Assembly: GCA_910574885.1 (NCBI GenBank)
Contig: CAJTDD010000002.1
Coordinates: 124,001-188,000, forward strand
Direction of reading: 5' to 3'
Length of the DNA: 64,000 bases
Source: Lachnospiraceae bacterium
GTDB taxonomy: Bacteria > Bacillota > Clostridia > Lachnospirales > Lachnospiraceae
Under the pieces are notes generated by a model. It was not told where the DNA came from and searched no databases. It worked only from the letters and a program-made list of their open reading frames with translations. How positions within the stretch are numbered: the stretch's first letter is position 1; every line of letters begins with the position of its first letter. This document shows positions 33,214 to 42,095 of this stretch, in pieces. Position numbers and translations under genes: made by a program.

Positions 33214-34503
33214 TTATACATCAATGTCCGGATTTTTACCACCCAAAAGAATTCCTACACTCACCTTCAACCCATGCTCCCCGTTTTCTACTCCAAGTTC
33301 TCCCCCCATCTCCCGCATAAAATAATCCGAAATATACAGCCCAAGCCCGGCGCCTTCCACATTCCCCGCATTGCTTCCCCTCTTAAACTTCTCCTTCAAA
33401 AGCGGCAGCTCTTCTGCACAGACGCCTCCTCCATAATCTTCCACACATACGCCAAGCCGCTGCCCTTCCCTTCGCACCGTCACATCAATCTCCGTGCCTG
33501 CATATTTATAAGAATTAGCAAAAATATTATCAAATACCTGCTGTAACCTGAGAGAATCCGCATACAGTATACAGCCCGGGATTTCCGGAACCGTTGTGCG
33601 ATGGAGATAATCCGCGCTCTCAAGCATTTCCCCAATCAGCCTGCTCTCCATATCCTTCGGCGTTACCGTAAGTCTCGTCAGCTCCTCTAACGTTGCCGTA
33701 AAGAGATTGGTTATAAGCGCATTAATCTGGTCTGCCTTTCGGATAATCTGTGTGTAGATATCTTTAAGCCTGTCGCTTTCCGCAAGCGCCGCCCCTACTT
33801 CTGACGCAGCCTTAATGCTTGCGACGGGCGTCTTAATATCATGGGACAGCTTCGCGACAAGCTCCTTCTTACTGGCATTGGCTTTTGCCTCTGCCATCCT
33901 GGCCTTTTTAAGCTCCGAGCGCATGATGTCAAAACTTTCCGTAAAGGCGCCGAAAAGATTCTGCCTGTCCATGGTAAGGGGAATGTCCAGATTGCCGCCG
34001 GCAACACGCTGTGCAAATCCCTTTAGCTTTTGAAATGGTTTTATAATCACATGGTTCATATAAATGAAAGATCCGATACAGATAAAACATTGCAAAAGCA
34101 TAGCTGCCAGTATTACGAGAATCAGCGTCTGTTTCTGCTTCTTAAAAATCTGCCCGCTGTCATTCGCAATGATAATCTTCCCTACAATCTGACCGTCAAC
34201 CGTAAGGTCGAGTATAGTATCCCTGTGAATCACAGCCATATTAACGCTTTCACTAAGTCCCGATTCCGTTCTGAACAGCACCGCCCCCTCCATATCCAGC
34301 ACGGCGTAAGCAAGGTCTGTCTCGTTTTTGTGTTCTTTTATATGCTCCCAGTCCGCCTGAACTTCCTGGACTGCCTCATTTACCAGGACAGAATCCTGGC
34401 TGTCATCCGTCCCACGAAAAGCAAACAGTAACACAGCCGCCGCTTCTGCCGCAAAAAGAAACAACAGACCAATTAAAAAAATATTTTTCCATTCTCTTTT
34501 CAA
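33214..34503 (-). CDS. Sensor histidine kinase of the FtsX-ABC-linked system
   Basis: The 429-residue protein has two membrane spans around an extracellular domain of about 110 residues, a HAMP linker, the phosphoacceptor segment KLSHDIKTPVASIKA, and an ATPase domain with NIFANSYKYA, DYGGGV and GAGLGLYISDYFM. It probably senses a peptide or envelope stress and phosphorylates the response regulator encoded upstream. The start is taken as TTG 34503, which overlaps the regulator stop (TTGA) and follows GGAGGG; an ATG 39 bp upstream would add 13 residues. Confidence 0.88.
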   Translation of the reverse strand: MKREWKNIFLIGLLFLFAAEAAAVLLFAFRGTDDSQDSVLVNEAVQEVQADWEHIKEHKNETDLAYAVLDMEGAVLFRTESGLSESVNMAVIHRDTILDLTVDGQIVGKIIIANDSGQIFKKQKQTLILVILAAMLLQCFICIGSFIYMNHVIIKPFQKLKGFAQRVAGGNLDIPLTMDRQNLFGAFTESFDIMRSELKKARMAEAKANASKKELVAKLSHDIKTPVASIKAASEVGAALAESDRLKDIYTQIIRKADQINALITNLFTATLEELTRLTVTPKDMESRLIGEMLESADYLHRTTVPEIPGCILYADSLRLQQVFDNIFANSYKYAGTEIDVTVRREGQRLGVCVEDYGGGVCAEELPLLKEKFKRGSNAGNVEGAGLGLYISDYFMREMGGELGVENGEHGLKVSVGILLGGKNPDIDV

Positions 34504-35192
34504 GAATCTGACCCTCCGCAAAATCTGTAACCGTCGCCCCATACGGTGATGATATATTCCGGCTTACCGGGATTGCGCTCAATCGCTTCCCGGATTTTGC
34601 GGATATGTACATTCAATGTCCCATCGCCTGTGAACCTGTCCTCCCAGACCTGCTCAAACAATTCCTGCTTTGAGACTACCTTGTTTTCATTCTTAACTAA
34701 GTAAGACAAAAGTTTGAATTCCAACGCCGTCATTTTGACTGCATTTCCGTCAACCGACACCTGTTTTGCCTGAAAATCTACGGTCAGCCGCCCGTCGGAA
34801 TACCCCGTATCTTTGGCGTTCCCACAATGCCCAAGCCGTTTCAGCATTGCCTGGACCTTTGCAAGCAGGACGCCGAGAGAATAGGGTTTCTGGACATAAT
34901 CATCCCCGCCGATATGGAAAGCAATAATCTTATCGTCGTCGCTTGTGCGGGCAGAGATAAACAGAATAGGAATCTCCGTCTTCTCCCGCAGTTCCCGGCA
35001 CAGCTCAAAACCGCTGCCGTCCCCTAAGTTGATATCCAGAAGAAGCAGGCTCGCAGTATCCCTCAAAAAGAACTCCCGGCATTGGGAAACACTGTATACT
35101 GCCGCCGTACTGACTCCGAACAGGTTAAAATATTCCGCCGTACTGTCTGCCAGAAGTTTCTCGTCGTCTATAATCAAACAATCGTACCGCAT
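34500..35192 (-). CDS. OmpR/PhoB-type response regulator
   Basis: The 230-residue protein has a receiver domain (CLIIDDEKLLADSTAEYF, phosphoacceptor Asp in LLLLDINLGDGSG, ILFISART, and VQKPYSLGVLLAKV with the conserved Lys) and a winged-helix DNA-binding domain (KMTALEFKLLSYLVKNENKVVSKQELFEQVW, TGDGTLNVHIRKIREAIE). ATG 35192 follows GGAGGG. It is translationally coupled to the kinase downstream and probably controls the FtsX-type ABC transporter, the usual resistance-module layout. Confidence 0.92.
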   Translation of the reverse strand: MRYDCLIIDDEKLLADSTAEYFNLFGVSTAAVYSVSQCREFFLRDTASLLLLDINLGDGSGFELCRELREKTEIPILFISARTSDDDKIIAFHIGGDDYVQKPYSLGVLLAKVQAMLKRLGHCGNAKDTGYSDGRLTVDFQAKQVSVDGNAVKMTALEFKLLSYLVKNENKVVSKQELFEQVWEDRFTGDGTLNVHIRKIREAIERNPGKPEYIITVWGDGYRFCGGSDS

Positions 35193-35326
35193 CTTTCCCT
35201 CCATGCACATCATATCTTCACAGGCTTTGCATCCCTCTTCTCGCCCATGTATATGAACTCATTATATCCAAAGGCCTTGTAGATTACAAGCGTATCTGCC
35301 TACTCTTCTGATCTCCGTTATATGAA

Positions 35327-35920
35327 TCAACGGCAAAAATTCACCCCAATTCCTTTCCGTCTCATGAATCTTCGGAATATGTATTCATTCGCTGCTATCT
35401 CCATCCGGTCGTCTAATTTTTCAAGCCTTACTGCCCCATATTTTCTCACAAGCGCTCTCTCGAGCAAATAGTCACAGATGCGGGAATTTTTCGGAAGCAG
35501 CGGCCCATGCAGATATGTACCGATTACATTTTTGTAAATCACCCCTTCATAACCGCTCCTCCCGCCATTGCCAGCGCCGTATAAGACCTTGCCGAAAGGA
35601 CGGCAGCCGTTAAGATAGGTCCGCCCTCCATGATTCTCGAAGCCCGCCACCGGAATATCCGACAAATCGCTCTCCAATATAATATTCCCTATCAGCCGCT
35701 CCTTTTCCTGTTCCGTATAGATATCCAGTAGATTTAAACCTTCTATCATTCCTTCGTCGGTCCGATAATATTTCCCAAGCAGCTGATATCCGCCGCAGAC
35801 TGCAATCACGACTCCGTTATCTTCTACATAATCCCGGAACTGTTCCCGTATCTTCCTGAGGTTCTGGCAGACGATTCTCTGTTCCCGGTCGGAGCCTCCT
35901 CCCAGAAGCACGATATCCAC
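35327..35920 (-). pseudogene. GatD-like glutamine amidotransferase lacking its N-terminus
   Basis: The frame holds most of a GatD-type class I glutamine amidotransferase: DIVLLGGGSDREQ, the nucleophile loop VIAVCGGYQLLG, FENHGGRT and the catalytic histidine in IGTYLHGPLLPKN. GatD with MurT amidates lipid II glutamate. The family's first 45 or so residues are missing. The frame instead runs out of phase into the end of a response-regulator gene, and no murT lies beside it. A GTG at 35920 could start a shortened product, but without the first strand folding is doubtful. Confidence 0.72.
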
Positions 35921-36876
35921 CTTTGAAAAATCAGCAGCACACAGTCAAAGGCTTCTTTCGCCGCCAGTTTCACTGCGTCTCCGCCGTTTTTTGCAATTTG
36001 TACCATACAGCCATGGGCCCTGAGGATATCTGCCCAGTAAGTCCGTTCTGCCATATCGTCATCCACCAGCAAAATCCTCCAAGCGCCTCCATATGCGTCC
36101 TCCGTTCTTTCCACTCCCCCGGACCCTCTCCCTGTCTGCCCGTCATTTCGCAAAATTTCCGTCTCTGTCTTAGATAAAAAGCGCATATAAGCGTGCTGTA
36201 AACTGTTTCGCCGCTGTCTTGATACCGGAATATCGTGTCCATTCTTTGTCTCAACGCAGTTGATACCGATAGACTGAATATAATGAAAATTGACGAGATA
36301 AGAACGGTGTGTCTTGAAAAACTCTGGCCTGCCCAAAAGTTTCTCCTCAAAATCGGCCAACGCTGCCGTCACCTCATAGACGGTTCCGTCTGCCAGATGG
36401 AAGGACACCGTCTTATCAATCACCTCCACGAATTCAAGCCTGGAAAAAACGATCCTCACAACGCCCTTCCGGCTCTTCAGCACGAACCCCTGCTCCTCCT
36501 GCCCGGACAATTTACTTCCTATCCGGTAAAGCAATGGGAACAGCGCATCTGCCTCTATCGGCTTGAGCAGGTAATAATACGCTCCCACACTGTAACTCTC
36601 CACCGCAAATTCCGGCGAGGAAGATACGAAGATAATCTCAACATTTCTGTCCCGCTCCCTCAATTCCCGTGCAGCCTGCACCCCACTTTTCCCCGAAATG
36701 GATGCGTCAAGCAGAATAAGGTCGTATTCTCCCCCTTTTTGCCCGCACAGGAAATCGGTGCTGTTCTGAAAGGAACGGCAGTCTATATTCTCCCCGCTGT
36801 TTAACTGGTATTTTGCAATCAGCTCCGAGAGGCGGGCAAGTTCCTGCTCATCATCATCGCAAATTGCGATCCGCAT
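35824..36876 (-). CDS. REC-LytTR-REC response regulator, second receiver truncated
   Basis: Residues 1-120 form a receiver (IAICDDDEQELARLSELI, ILLDASISGKSG, FVSSS). Residues about 130-235 form a LytTR DNA-binding domain (VIDKTVSFHLADGTVYEV, FFKTHRSYLVNFHYI). A second receiver begins at about 265 (RILLVDDDMAERTYWADIL) but stops after FDCVLL. From there the frame reads through GatD coding DNA out of phase for about 35 residues of nonsense to its stop. The first two domains look intact, so the protein may still work. GGAGG precedes ATG 36876. No kinase gene is adjacent. Confidence 0.8.
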   Translation of the reverse strand: MRIAICDDDEQELARLSELIAKYQLNSGENIDCRSFQNSTDFLCGQKGGEYDLILLDASISGKSGVQAARELRERDRNVEIIFVSSSPEFAVESYSVGAYYYLLKPIEADALFPLLYRIGSKLSGQEEQGFVLKSRKGVVRIVFSRLEFVEVIDKTVSFHLADGTVYEVTAALADFEEKLLGRPEFFKTHRSYLVNFHYIQSIGINCVETKNGHDIPVSRQRRNSLQHAYMRFLSKTETEILRNDGQTGRGSGGVERTEDAYGGAWRILLVDDDMAERTYWADILRAHGCMVQIAKNGGDAVKLAAKEAFDCVLLIFQRWISCFWEEAPTGNRESSARTSGRYGNSSGIM

Positions 36877-37019
36877 GGTTCAAGCCTCCTTACACAAATC
36901 TTTGTGCTTATGTACCATATTATATCTTGAAAATATACTGGTTTTTGCGTACTTAACATGGTATAATTTGTCCATCAGGTATATGCCGGATAATCTATAA
37001 GCGAAAAGGAATGGTAAAC

Positions 37020-37406
37020 ATGGTTACATCGGTAGACTCCTATATCTCCCATCATGGAGAACATCTGTGGGATTTTGAAATTTTATCCGACTTTCAATAT
37101 GAAAATGTTAATCGTATTCATCCCTTAAAACAAAGGGATGTTTTTGAACTTATAAAAGCTGTTGAAAATGATTCTCATATTATAGGTATCATTGTATTCG
37201 GAAGCGCTATCCGTTTCGACTGCCATTCTATGAGCGACTTGGATGTATTAATCATACGGGACGATTCCCTTCTGAAAATCGACGCCTCGTTATCAGAAGT
37301 AAGAAGTGAATTAGACATTATCTTTCATTCAAAACTAGGCAGCCGTTTGAAAACAGAGATAAGCAAAACCGGTGTAATCGTATATAGGAGGCGGCAAGAT
37401 GTGTGA
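37020..37406 (+). CDS. MNT-type nucleotidyltransferase (MntA-like antitoxin)
   Basis: The 128-residue protein is a minimal nucleotidyltransferase with GSAIRFDCHSMSDLDVLI, the G-S-x11-D-x-D active site, and a third acidic strand (RSELDIIF). In MntA/HepT systems the MNT partner AMPylates and so silences a HEPN ribonuclease. The HEPN gene overlaps its end by 8 bp. ATG 37020 is chosen because AAAAGGA lies 10 nt upstream; ATG 37011 would abut it. Confidence 0.82.
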   Translation: MVTSVDSYISHHGEHLWDFEILSDFQYENVNRIHPLKQRDVFELIKAVENDSHIIGIIVFGSAIRFDCHSMSDLDVLIIRDDSLLKIDASLSEVRSELDIIFHSKLGSRLKTEISKTGVIVYRRRQDV

Positions 37407-37802
37407 TATTCGTTTTTTCAAATCTGCATATCATTGCTATGATGTTGCAGCCAAACTGATGAAATATTACAAACAGGATGAAATGTACCTAAACGATGTT
37501 GCATATAATCTGCAGCAATTATTACAGATTGGATTGCTGCAAATCAATATGAAATTGAAACCTGGGAGTCTGATACCAGATATAATTTTGATATGAGCCT
37601 TGAATTTGAACGTATTCAATGCGGACTACAGGAAGTGAAGCTATTCCTGGATAAAAACCATATGAGCTATACCCTGAATCCAGAACTCGGCAAAGACATG
37701 CAGGAGAAGCTGAAAGCAAAACTTCCGCAGACACTTACCATACATGATAATTTTGAATGGAACTGTTATTACAGTATTTTCAAAAAGCAGTTAGTCAAGT
37801 AA
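37399..37802 (+). pseudogene. HEPN-domain protein gene with a frameshift
   Basis: The first frame reads FFKSAYHCYDVAAKLMKYYK and then AYNLQQLLQIG before an early stop. From about 37525 a second frame continues smoothly: DWIAANQYEIETWESDTRYN, NFDMSLEFERIQCGLQEVK, to a stop at 37802. Together they give one HEPN-like helical protein of about 134 residues, typical of the toxin partner of an MNT protein. The shift equals loss of one base. The R-x4-6-H ribonuclease motif of HepT is not visible in either part. A sequencing error is possible. Confidence 0.72.
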
Positions 37803-37820
37803 ATACATCTCTTCTGTGCC

Positions 37821-37859
37821 GGGACTGTCTGAAAACCTCATTTTCTGACAGTCCCTTTT
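37821..37859. terminator. Strong terminator
   Basis: GGGACTGTC (37821-37829) pairs with GACAGTCCC (37847-37855), followed by TTTTG on the plus strand. Inner TGAAAA/TTTTCT bases extend the stem. It separates the MNT/HEPN pair from the convergent DUF234 ATPase gene. Confidence 0.85.
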
Positions 37860-37878
37860 GTTTTCGCTAATTCTTAAC

Positions 37879-39255
37879 TTATAACATTTCCGCAAAAGCA
37901 ATCCTCTTAATCCCGAATTGTTCTGCCACCCCTGCCGTACTCTCATCAAATCCCGATTTGGAGAAAACAAAGTAATATTTTTCCGGACACGAGAATATTT
38001 CTCCCCGTTCCACAAGGGTCTGCAGAACACCTGCATCCACCAATTCATTCCTCCACTTGCACTCTCCAAAAAGCATCTGCCCTTCCCCGGGCGCCACAAT
38101 ATCAATCTCTTCTTCCCGTTTCTTCGCCGGATTCGTCCCCCACCATCTACCCAATTTCCCGAAGAAAAACGGCAATGTCTGATAGACATCCGGGCGATAC
38201 AGATATTGTCTGCAAATCTCTTCAAAAACACTTCCCATGAACGAACTAATCTGAGTCCTCACAAACTCCGTATAGACAAATTCTCCCGTCCCCATGGCAA
38301 TCGCCGTAGTATTCGGGCGTACAAACCGATACCAGAACAAAAACATGCTGTCTTGAAGACGATAAATCGTCTTTCGGCTGGTTTCCTTTTCCGTAATCGG
38401 ATGTTCTTTTTCCACAATCCCAATCTCTATCAAGGAGGACATAAAATTACTGCACGCACTGCTCTCAAGCCCTGCCTTCACAGAAATCTCATTCAGCTTA
38501 CTTGCCCCGCCCGCGATCGCCGAAATAATCGAATGGTAAGAAGCCGGGGCTCTCATCTCCTGTTTCATCAAATTGACCGGCTCTTCAAACAATGTCCCAT
38601 TGTCGTCAAAAAACAGTGATATCAGATTTTCATCCACAGACATATGGTTCTTGATTCTGGAAAGATATTCCGGCACACCGCCTGTCACGCCATAGAGCAC
38701 CGCCTGCTCTTCCGGCATAAACCCCTCCAACATTTCCCTTGATTCAAAGAAGGTAAACGGACGGATTCTAAATTGCGCCGTCCTTCTGCCATACAACGGA
38801 CTTTTATAGCCAAGCACCTGATTCTCCATAAAACTCATAGACGATCCGCACAGAATCAGAAACAGGCGGCTGTCTTTCCAGCAGGTGTCTATATGCTTCT
38901 GAATAATGGAGGAAATCCCCGGATAGGACGCCGCCAGATAAGGATACTCATCAATGGCAAGTATCAATCGTTTTTTCTGGCAAATCCTGTCAATATCTGC
39001 AAAAAGTTTTTCAAAATCACTGTGGACGGCATCGATTCCACGCCATTTCATGACCGCATGGGACAGCCCGTCCAGATTCTCTTTCATCGTCCCTTCAATG
39101 GAAATGTAAGAAATTGCCTGCTTTTCTTTGATAAACTCTGCAATCAGCGTCGTCTTACCCACCCGTCTGCGTCCGTAGAGTACGGCAAATTGAAAGTTGT
39201 CCTCCCGATACATGCTTTCTAACTTTTTTAGTTCTTTTTTCCTTCCCGCAAACAT
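37879..39255 (-). CDS. ATPase with DUF234 C-terminal domain
   Basis: The 458-residue protein has an archaeal-type ATPase domain: MFAGRKKELKKLESMY, Walker A (LYGRRRVGKTTLIAEF), Walker B (LILAIDEYPYLA) and LILCGSSMSFME. The C-terminal DUF234 region ends in EEEIDIVAPGEGQMLFGECKW, which has the E/D-x(n)-E-x-K pattern of a PD-(D/E)XK nuclease. These proteins are common, often present in several copies per genome, and their function is unknown; a mobile or defence role is suspected. A large perfect palindrome sits directly upstream of the start. Confidence 0.88.
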   Translation of the reverse strand: MFAGRKKELKKLESMYREDNFQFAVLYGRRRVGKTTLIAEFIKEKQAISYISIEGTMKENLDGLSHAVMKWRGIDAVHSDFEKLFADIDRICQKKRLILAIDEYPYLAASYPGISSIIQKHIDTCWKDSRLFLILCGSSMSFMENQVLGYKSPLYGRRTAQFRIRPFTFFESREMLEGFMPEEQAVLYGVTGGVPEYLSRIKNHMSVDENLISLFFDDNGTLFEEPVNLMKQEMRAPASYHSIISAIAGGASKLNEISVKAGLESSACSNFMSSLIEIGIVEKEHPITEKETSRKTIYRLQDSMFLFWYRFVRPNTTAIAMGTGEFVYTEFVRTQISSFMGSVFEEICRQYLYRPDVYQTLPFFFGKLGRWWGTNPAKKREEEIDIVAPGEGQMLFGECKWRNELVDAGVLQTLVERGEIFSCPEKYYFVFSKSGFDESTAGVAEQFGIKRIAFAEML

Positions 39256-39273
39256 ATTTCACCCCTCCCAAAT

Positions 39274-39323
39274 TACTAAGTCTAAAATTACTAAGTGTAG
39301 ACTTAGTAATTTTAGACTTAGTA
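39274..39323. promoter_or_regulatory. 50-bp perfect palindrome upstream of the DUF234 ATPase
   Basis: Two 23-bp arms (39274-39296 and 39301-39323) are exact reverse complements around a 4-bp centre GTAG. Each arm contains two ACTAAGT-type blocks, so the box occurs four times. It starts 19 bp before the start codon. An operator for autoregulation or a recombination site are both possible; no T-run supports a terminator. Confidence 0.7.
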
Positions 39324-39375
39324 TATCACATCTGAGAAATTTAAACATAGGAAAATATAATTTGCAGAAATATAG

Positions 39376-39669
39376 TCAAAAAATCTTTCCTACCCCCATC
39401 ATGACCAGCGCCATCCCACCTGCCATGGCATAAAGTTCATTGACGACCAGACAGATTTTCATAATCGGGTTCTGCACTTTCCCTTTCATATATACGGCAA
39501 ATGTGAATATTCCCGCTAAAATCATAAAAACTGCATAGCATCCTATCGTAATCTCCGCCGCCGGCGACTTGAGCGCCCACTCATGACGGCGCAGCAGCAA
39601 TATTGTCCATGGCAGGAACACCATCACGCCTGCTGCCCCTGTTAAAATCCCTTTCATACTTTGCTTCAT
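39376..39669 (-). CDS. Small membrane protein of the lantibiotic-immunity ABC operon
   Basis: The 97-residue protein has three hydrophobic segments (about 8-28, 41-62 and 75-95) and no recognisable domain. ATG 39669 follows AAAGGAGAT placed in the end of the upstream permease gene, so it is translated with the ABC operon. Small membrane proteins at this position may help immunity, but this is inference only. Confidence 0.6.
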   Translation of the reverse strand: MKQSMKGILTGAAGVMVFLPWTILLLRRHEWALKSPAAEITIGCYAVFMILAGIFTFAVYMKGKVQNPIMKICLVVNELYAMAGGMALVMMGVGKIF

Positions 39670-39675
39670 TCTCAC

Positions 39676-40446
39676 TTATCTCCTTTCACTTCTCCCGAAA
39701 TATCCTACCGCAACAGCAAGGCAGATTCCGGTGAATCCAACTGCAATTGGAACCCACGGATTGAAATCCATTTTCATTTCCGCAATATTTGCCGCCAATT
39801 CCCCATACTTCGCCGTAATGACGTAAAATGGGTAATCCATTGGATAGACAAACCATACCTTTGTGTTAATCATCAGGACTGAGGGCACAATGGACGCCAG
39901 TCCGATTCCTACTGAGAATATTGGCGTATGGATGCACACAGACAACATCCAGAAAAATGCAAGCATCGGCACTGCCGAGACATACATCGCCACTGCCTGT
40001 TTCCACACAAACAACGGCGGCAGTAAAAATTCATAGCCTTGTGTCTGTGATGCGACAGCGGCGCTGATATAATACATTCCAATCATCATTGCAAACTGGA
40101 TTGCCGCCAGCATCAACAGAACGGCATATTTTGCCAGACATAATCTACCCGTACTGATTGGCAGCGCCAGCATCCGCAGGATACCATTGCCGCTTCGTTC
40201 CGTCTGGGCAAGCATCACCGTACACACGACCATGGCTGCCGGAAACATGAACCATGCCATTCCCATGAACCCCTGAATGAAAAAATTATGCTCTGGGGAA
40301 ATTCCTTCCGCCTGCATCCCAAAATTCAAATGGGCGTTCAAAATGGAAGGAATCCATAGCATCACCGCCGCAATCCCCAGAATTAACAAGATTTTGGAAC
40401 GGCGTATCTTCTTCCATTCTACGCCTACTAATACCGGAAAACTCAT
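39676..40446 (-). CDS. ABC permease, lantibiotic-immunity type (second)
   Basis: The 256-residue protein has six hydrophobic segments and begins MSFPVLVGVEWKKIRRSKIL, a head typical of LanE/LanG-type (MutE/EpiE-like) immunity permeases. ATG 40446 follows AGGAGG and overlaps the stop of the first permease as ATGA. With its sister permease and the ATPase it would expel a lantibiotic-type peptide from the membrane. Frames running further upstream are not supported. Confidence 0.82.
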   Translation of the reverse strand: MSFPVLVGVEWKKIRRSKILLILGIAAVMLWIPSILNAHLNFGMQAEGISPEHNFFIQGFMGMAWFMFPAAMVVCTVMLAQTERSGNGILRMLALPISTGRLCLAKYAVLLMLAAIQFAMMIGMYYISAAVASQTQGYEFLLPPLFVWKQAVAMYVSAVPMLAFFWMLSVCIHTPIFSVGIGLASIVPSVLMINTKVWFVYPMDYPFYVITAKYGELAANIAEMKMDFNPWVPIAVGFTGICLAVAVGYFGRSERR

Positions 40447-41168
40447 GTCAAAGACCTCCTGACCTTCAAAAATATCATTTCTGCCGCAAAAACCAACAGG
40501 ATTTCCACTAAAGCGGCAATCAGATAGCCCGCCGTTTTTCCTGCCTGCGTCTCTCCCAATATCTGGAACGGCAATGCAAACGGAAAAATTGACAGGGCAA
40601 AATATTTCACAGGAATCATCGTCGCCAGAAATACACATACCACATCAATTCCAAGGGAAATCCACATATTCCTGCACACCGAAGCGAACAGAAGGGATAT
40701 GGCGGCGACCGGAAGCAGCATACAGAAGAAATATCCAAAGTTCTGGAATAAATCCTTTGCATTGCTTTCCCCTCCGAACCAATGCATGGTACAGAACATC
40801 AGCGATACCATCTCAATCGTCAGGATTACCGCGCATATTAGGGATAGCAGAATAAATTTCCCCAGAAATATCCCCTCTTCCCTGACGGGGAGCGTCGTAA
40901 TCCGCTGGATGGCATTTTCTGCGTACTCTGTATGGTACATCATACAGGCAACGGTGATAACCAGAAGCATATTCAGCATTGCCATCATCTGCCAGTCTGC
41001 CTGAAGGAGCGCGCTAAGCGGCTGCTGCGAAATATTTGTATATTGCTCCGAACGGACCGCCAACTCTAATATGGGAATGAACGCCGCCAGACAGCCTCCA
41101 AGCAGACAGCCGGGGATGATACCTGTCCTTCTTATTTTCTTATACTCTAACGCCGTATTCATTGACAT
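40443..41168 (-). CDS. ABC permease, lantibiotic-immunity type (first)
   Basis: The 241-residue protein has six hydrophobic segments and the head TALEYKKIRRTGIIPGCLLGG, similar to the other permease of the operon and to MutG/EpiG-type proteins. Its start overlaps the ATPase gene end by 29 bp and its end overlaps the second permease, so all three are translationally linked. The divergent OmpR/kinase pair probably controls it. Confidence 0.82.
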   Translation of the reverse strand: MSMNTALEYKKIRRTGIIPGCLLGGCLAAFIPILELAVRSEQYTNISQQPLSALLQADWQMMAMLNMLLVITVACMMYHTEYAENAIQRITTLPVREEGIFLGKFILLSLICAVILTIEMVSLMFCTMHWFGGESNAKDLFQNFGYFFCMLLPVAAISLLFASVCRNMWISLGIDVVCVFLATMIPVKYFALSIFPFALPFQILGETQAGKTAGYLIAALVEILLVFAAEMIFLKVRRSLT

Positions 41169-41925
41169 ATGGCCTCCCCCCGCCTCTGTGCATATTATCT
41201 TGTTCTATGATTGCAAGAAATGTATCTTCCAGATTGTCTGTGGGATACCCTTTCAATTTTCCTTCTTGCTTTAATTCTTCAAGCGTCCCCTCGAACAAAA
41301 GCCTCCCTTGGTTCAGAATGCCGATATTATCCGCCATCAGCTCTATTTCCGCGAGGAGATGGGAGGAAACCAGAACCGTACAGTTAAGCTTTTCCGGCAG
41401 TGAACGAATCAAGGTACGTATCTCGTGGATTCCTACCGGGTCAAGGCTGTTGGTAGGCTCGTCAAGGATTAGAATCGGCGGTCTGCCGATGAGCGCGCTT
41501 GCGAGGCCAAGCCGCTGCTTCATGCCCAGCGAATACTTCCTTGCAAGCCGTTTTCTCCACTTACTAAGCCCGGTTAGTTCCAACGCGTCATCCACCGCCG
41601 ACTTGGGAAGCCCTAAGATTCTGCGTACAATATCCAGATTCTCTTCGCCGGTAAGATTGCCGTAGAATGACGGGGCTTCAATGAACGAACCGACTTCCTT
41701 TAAAATACGGATTCTGTCCTGCGGGTACTTCTTCCCGTCTATCACGAAATCTCCGCTTGTCGGCTTCGTAAGACCTAAAAACATTTTCATTGTCGTAGAT
41801 TTCCCTGCGCCGTTGGGTCCCAGAAATCCGTAAACCGTTCCTTTCGGGACATGAAGGTCTACATTGGATACTGCTGTAAATCCTGCGTATGTTTTCGTCA
41901 AATGATGGGTTTCAATGATATTCAT
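41140..41925 (-). CDS. ABC ATPase, lantibiotic-immunity type (LanF-like)
   Basis: The 261-residue ATPase has Walker A (GFLGPNGAGKSTTMKMF), signature (KYSLGMKQRLGLASAL), Walker B (ILILDEPTNSLDPVGI) and switch histidine (LVSSHLLAEIE). It matches the BcrA/LanF family that powers export of lantibiotics and bacitracin-like peptides; SFIEAPSFYGNLTGEENL is characteristic. It is the first gene of the operon, behind direct repeats that look like response-regulator sites. Confidence 0.92.
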   Translation of the reverse strand: MNIIETHHLTKTYAGFTAVSNVDLHVPKGTVYGFLGPNGAGKSTTMKMFLGLTKPTSGDFVIDGKKYPQDRIRILKEVGSFIEAPSFYGNLTGEENLDIVRRILGLPKSAVDDALELTGLSKWRKRLARKYSLGMKQRLGLASALIGRPPILILDEPTNSLDPVGIHEIRTLIRSLPEKLNCTVLVSSHLLAEIELMADNIGILNQGRLLFEGTLEELKQEGKLKGYPTDNLEDTFLAIIEQDNMHRGGGRPYVNEYGVRV

Positions 41926-41953
41926 GTGTCTACACTCCTTTGCTGTTTTCTAC

Positions 41954-42014
41954 TCTTACAGTGTATACCGCCAACCTTACAGCCACATTCCCGTAACCTT
42001 ACATCTACCTTACA
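41954..42014 (-). promoter_or_regulatory. Four phased TGTAAG repeats before the immunity ABC operon
   Basis: On the minus strand TGTAAGG occurs at 42008-42014, 41997-42003 and 41975-41981, and TGTAAGA at 41954-41960. The spacings are 11, 22 and 21 bp, so the sites lie near one face of the helix. Direct repeats of this kind are typical binding sites for OmpR-type response regulators such as the one encoded divergently from 42096. Confidence 0.65.
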
Positions 42015-42095
42015 TTTTCTCAAACGGCTCGATTTTCAAACTGATACATGATATGATTGATACAGAAAATACTATAACGTAAAAGGAGCGGCCCT

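Noticed and set aside
35327..35920. Cobyric acid synthase or intact amidotransferase
   Set aside because: The motifs fit GatD better, and the N-terminal strand is missing, so it is not an intact enzyme of either kind.
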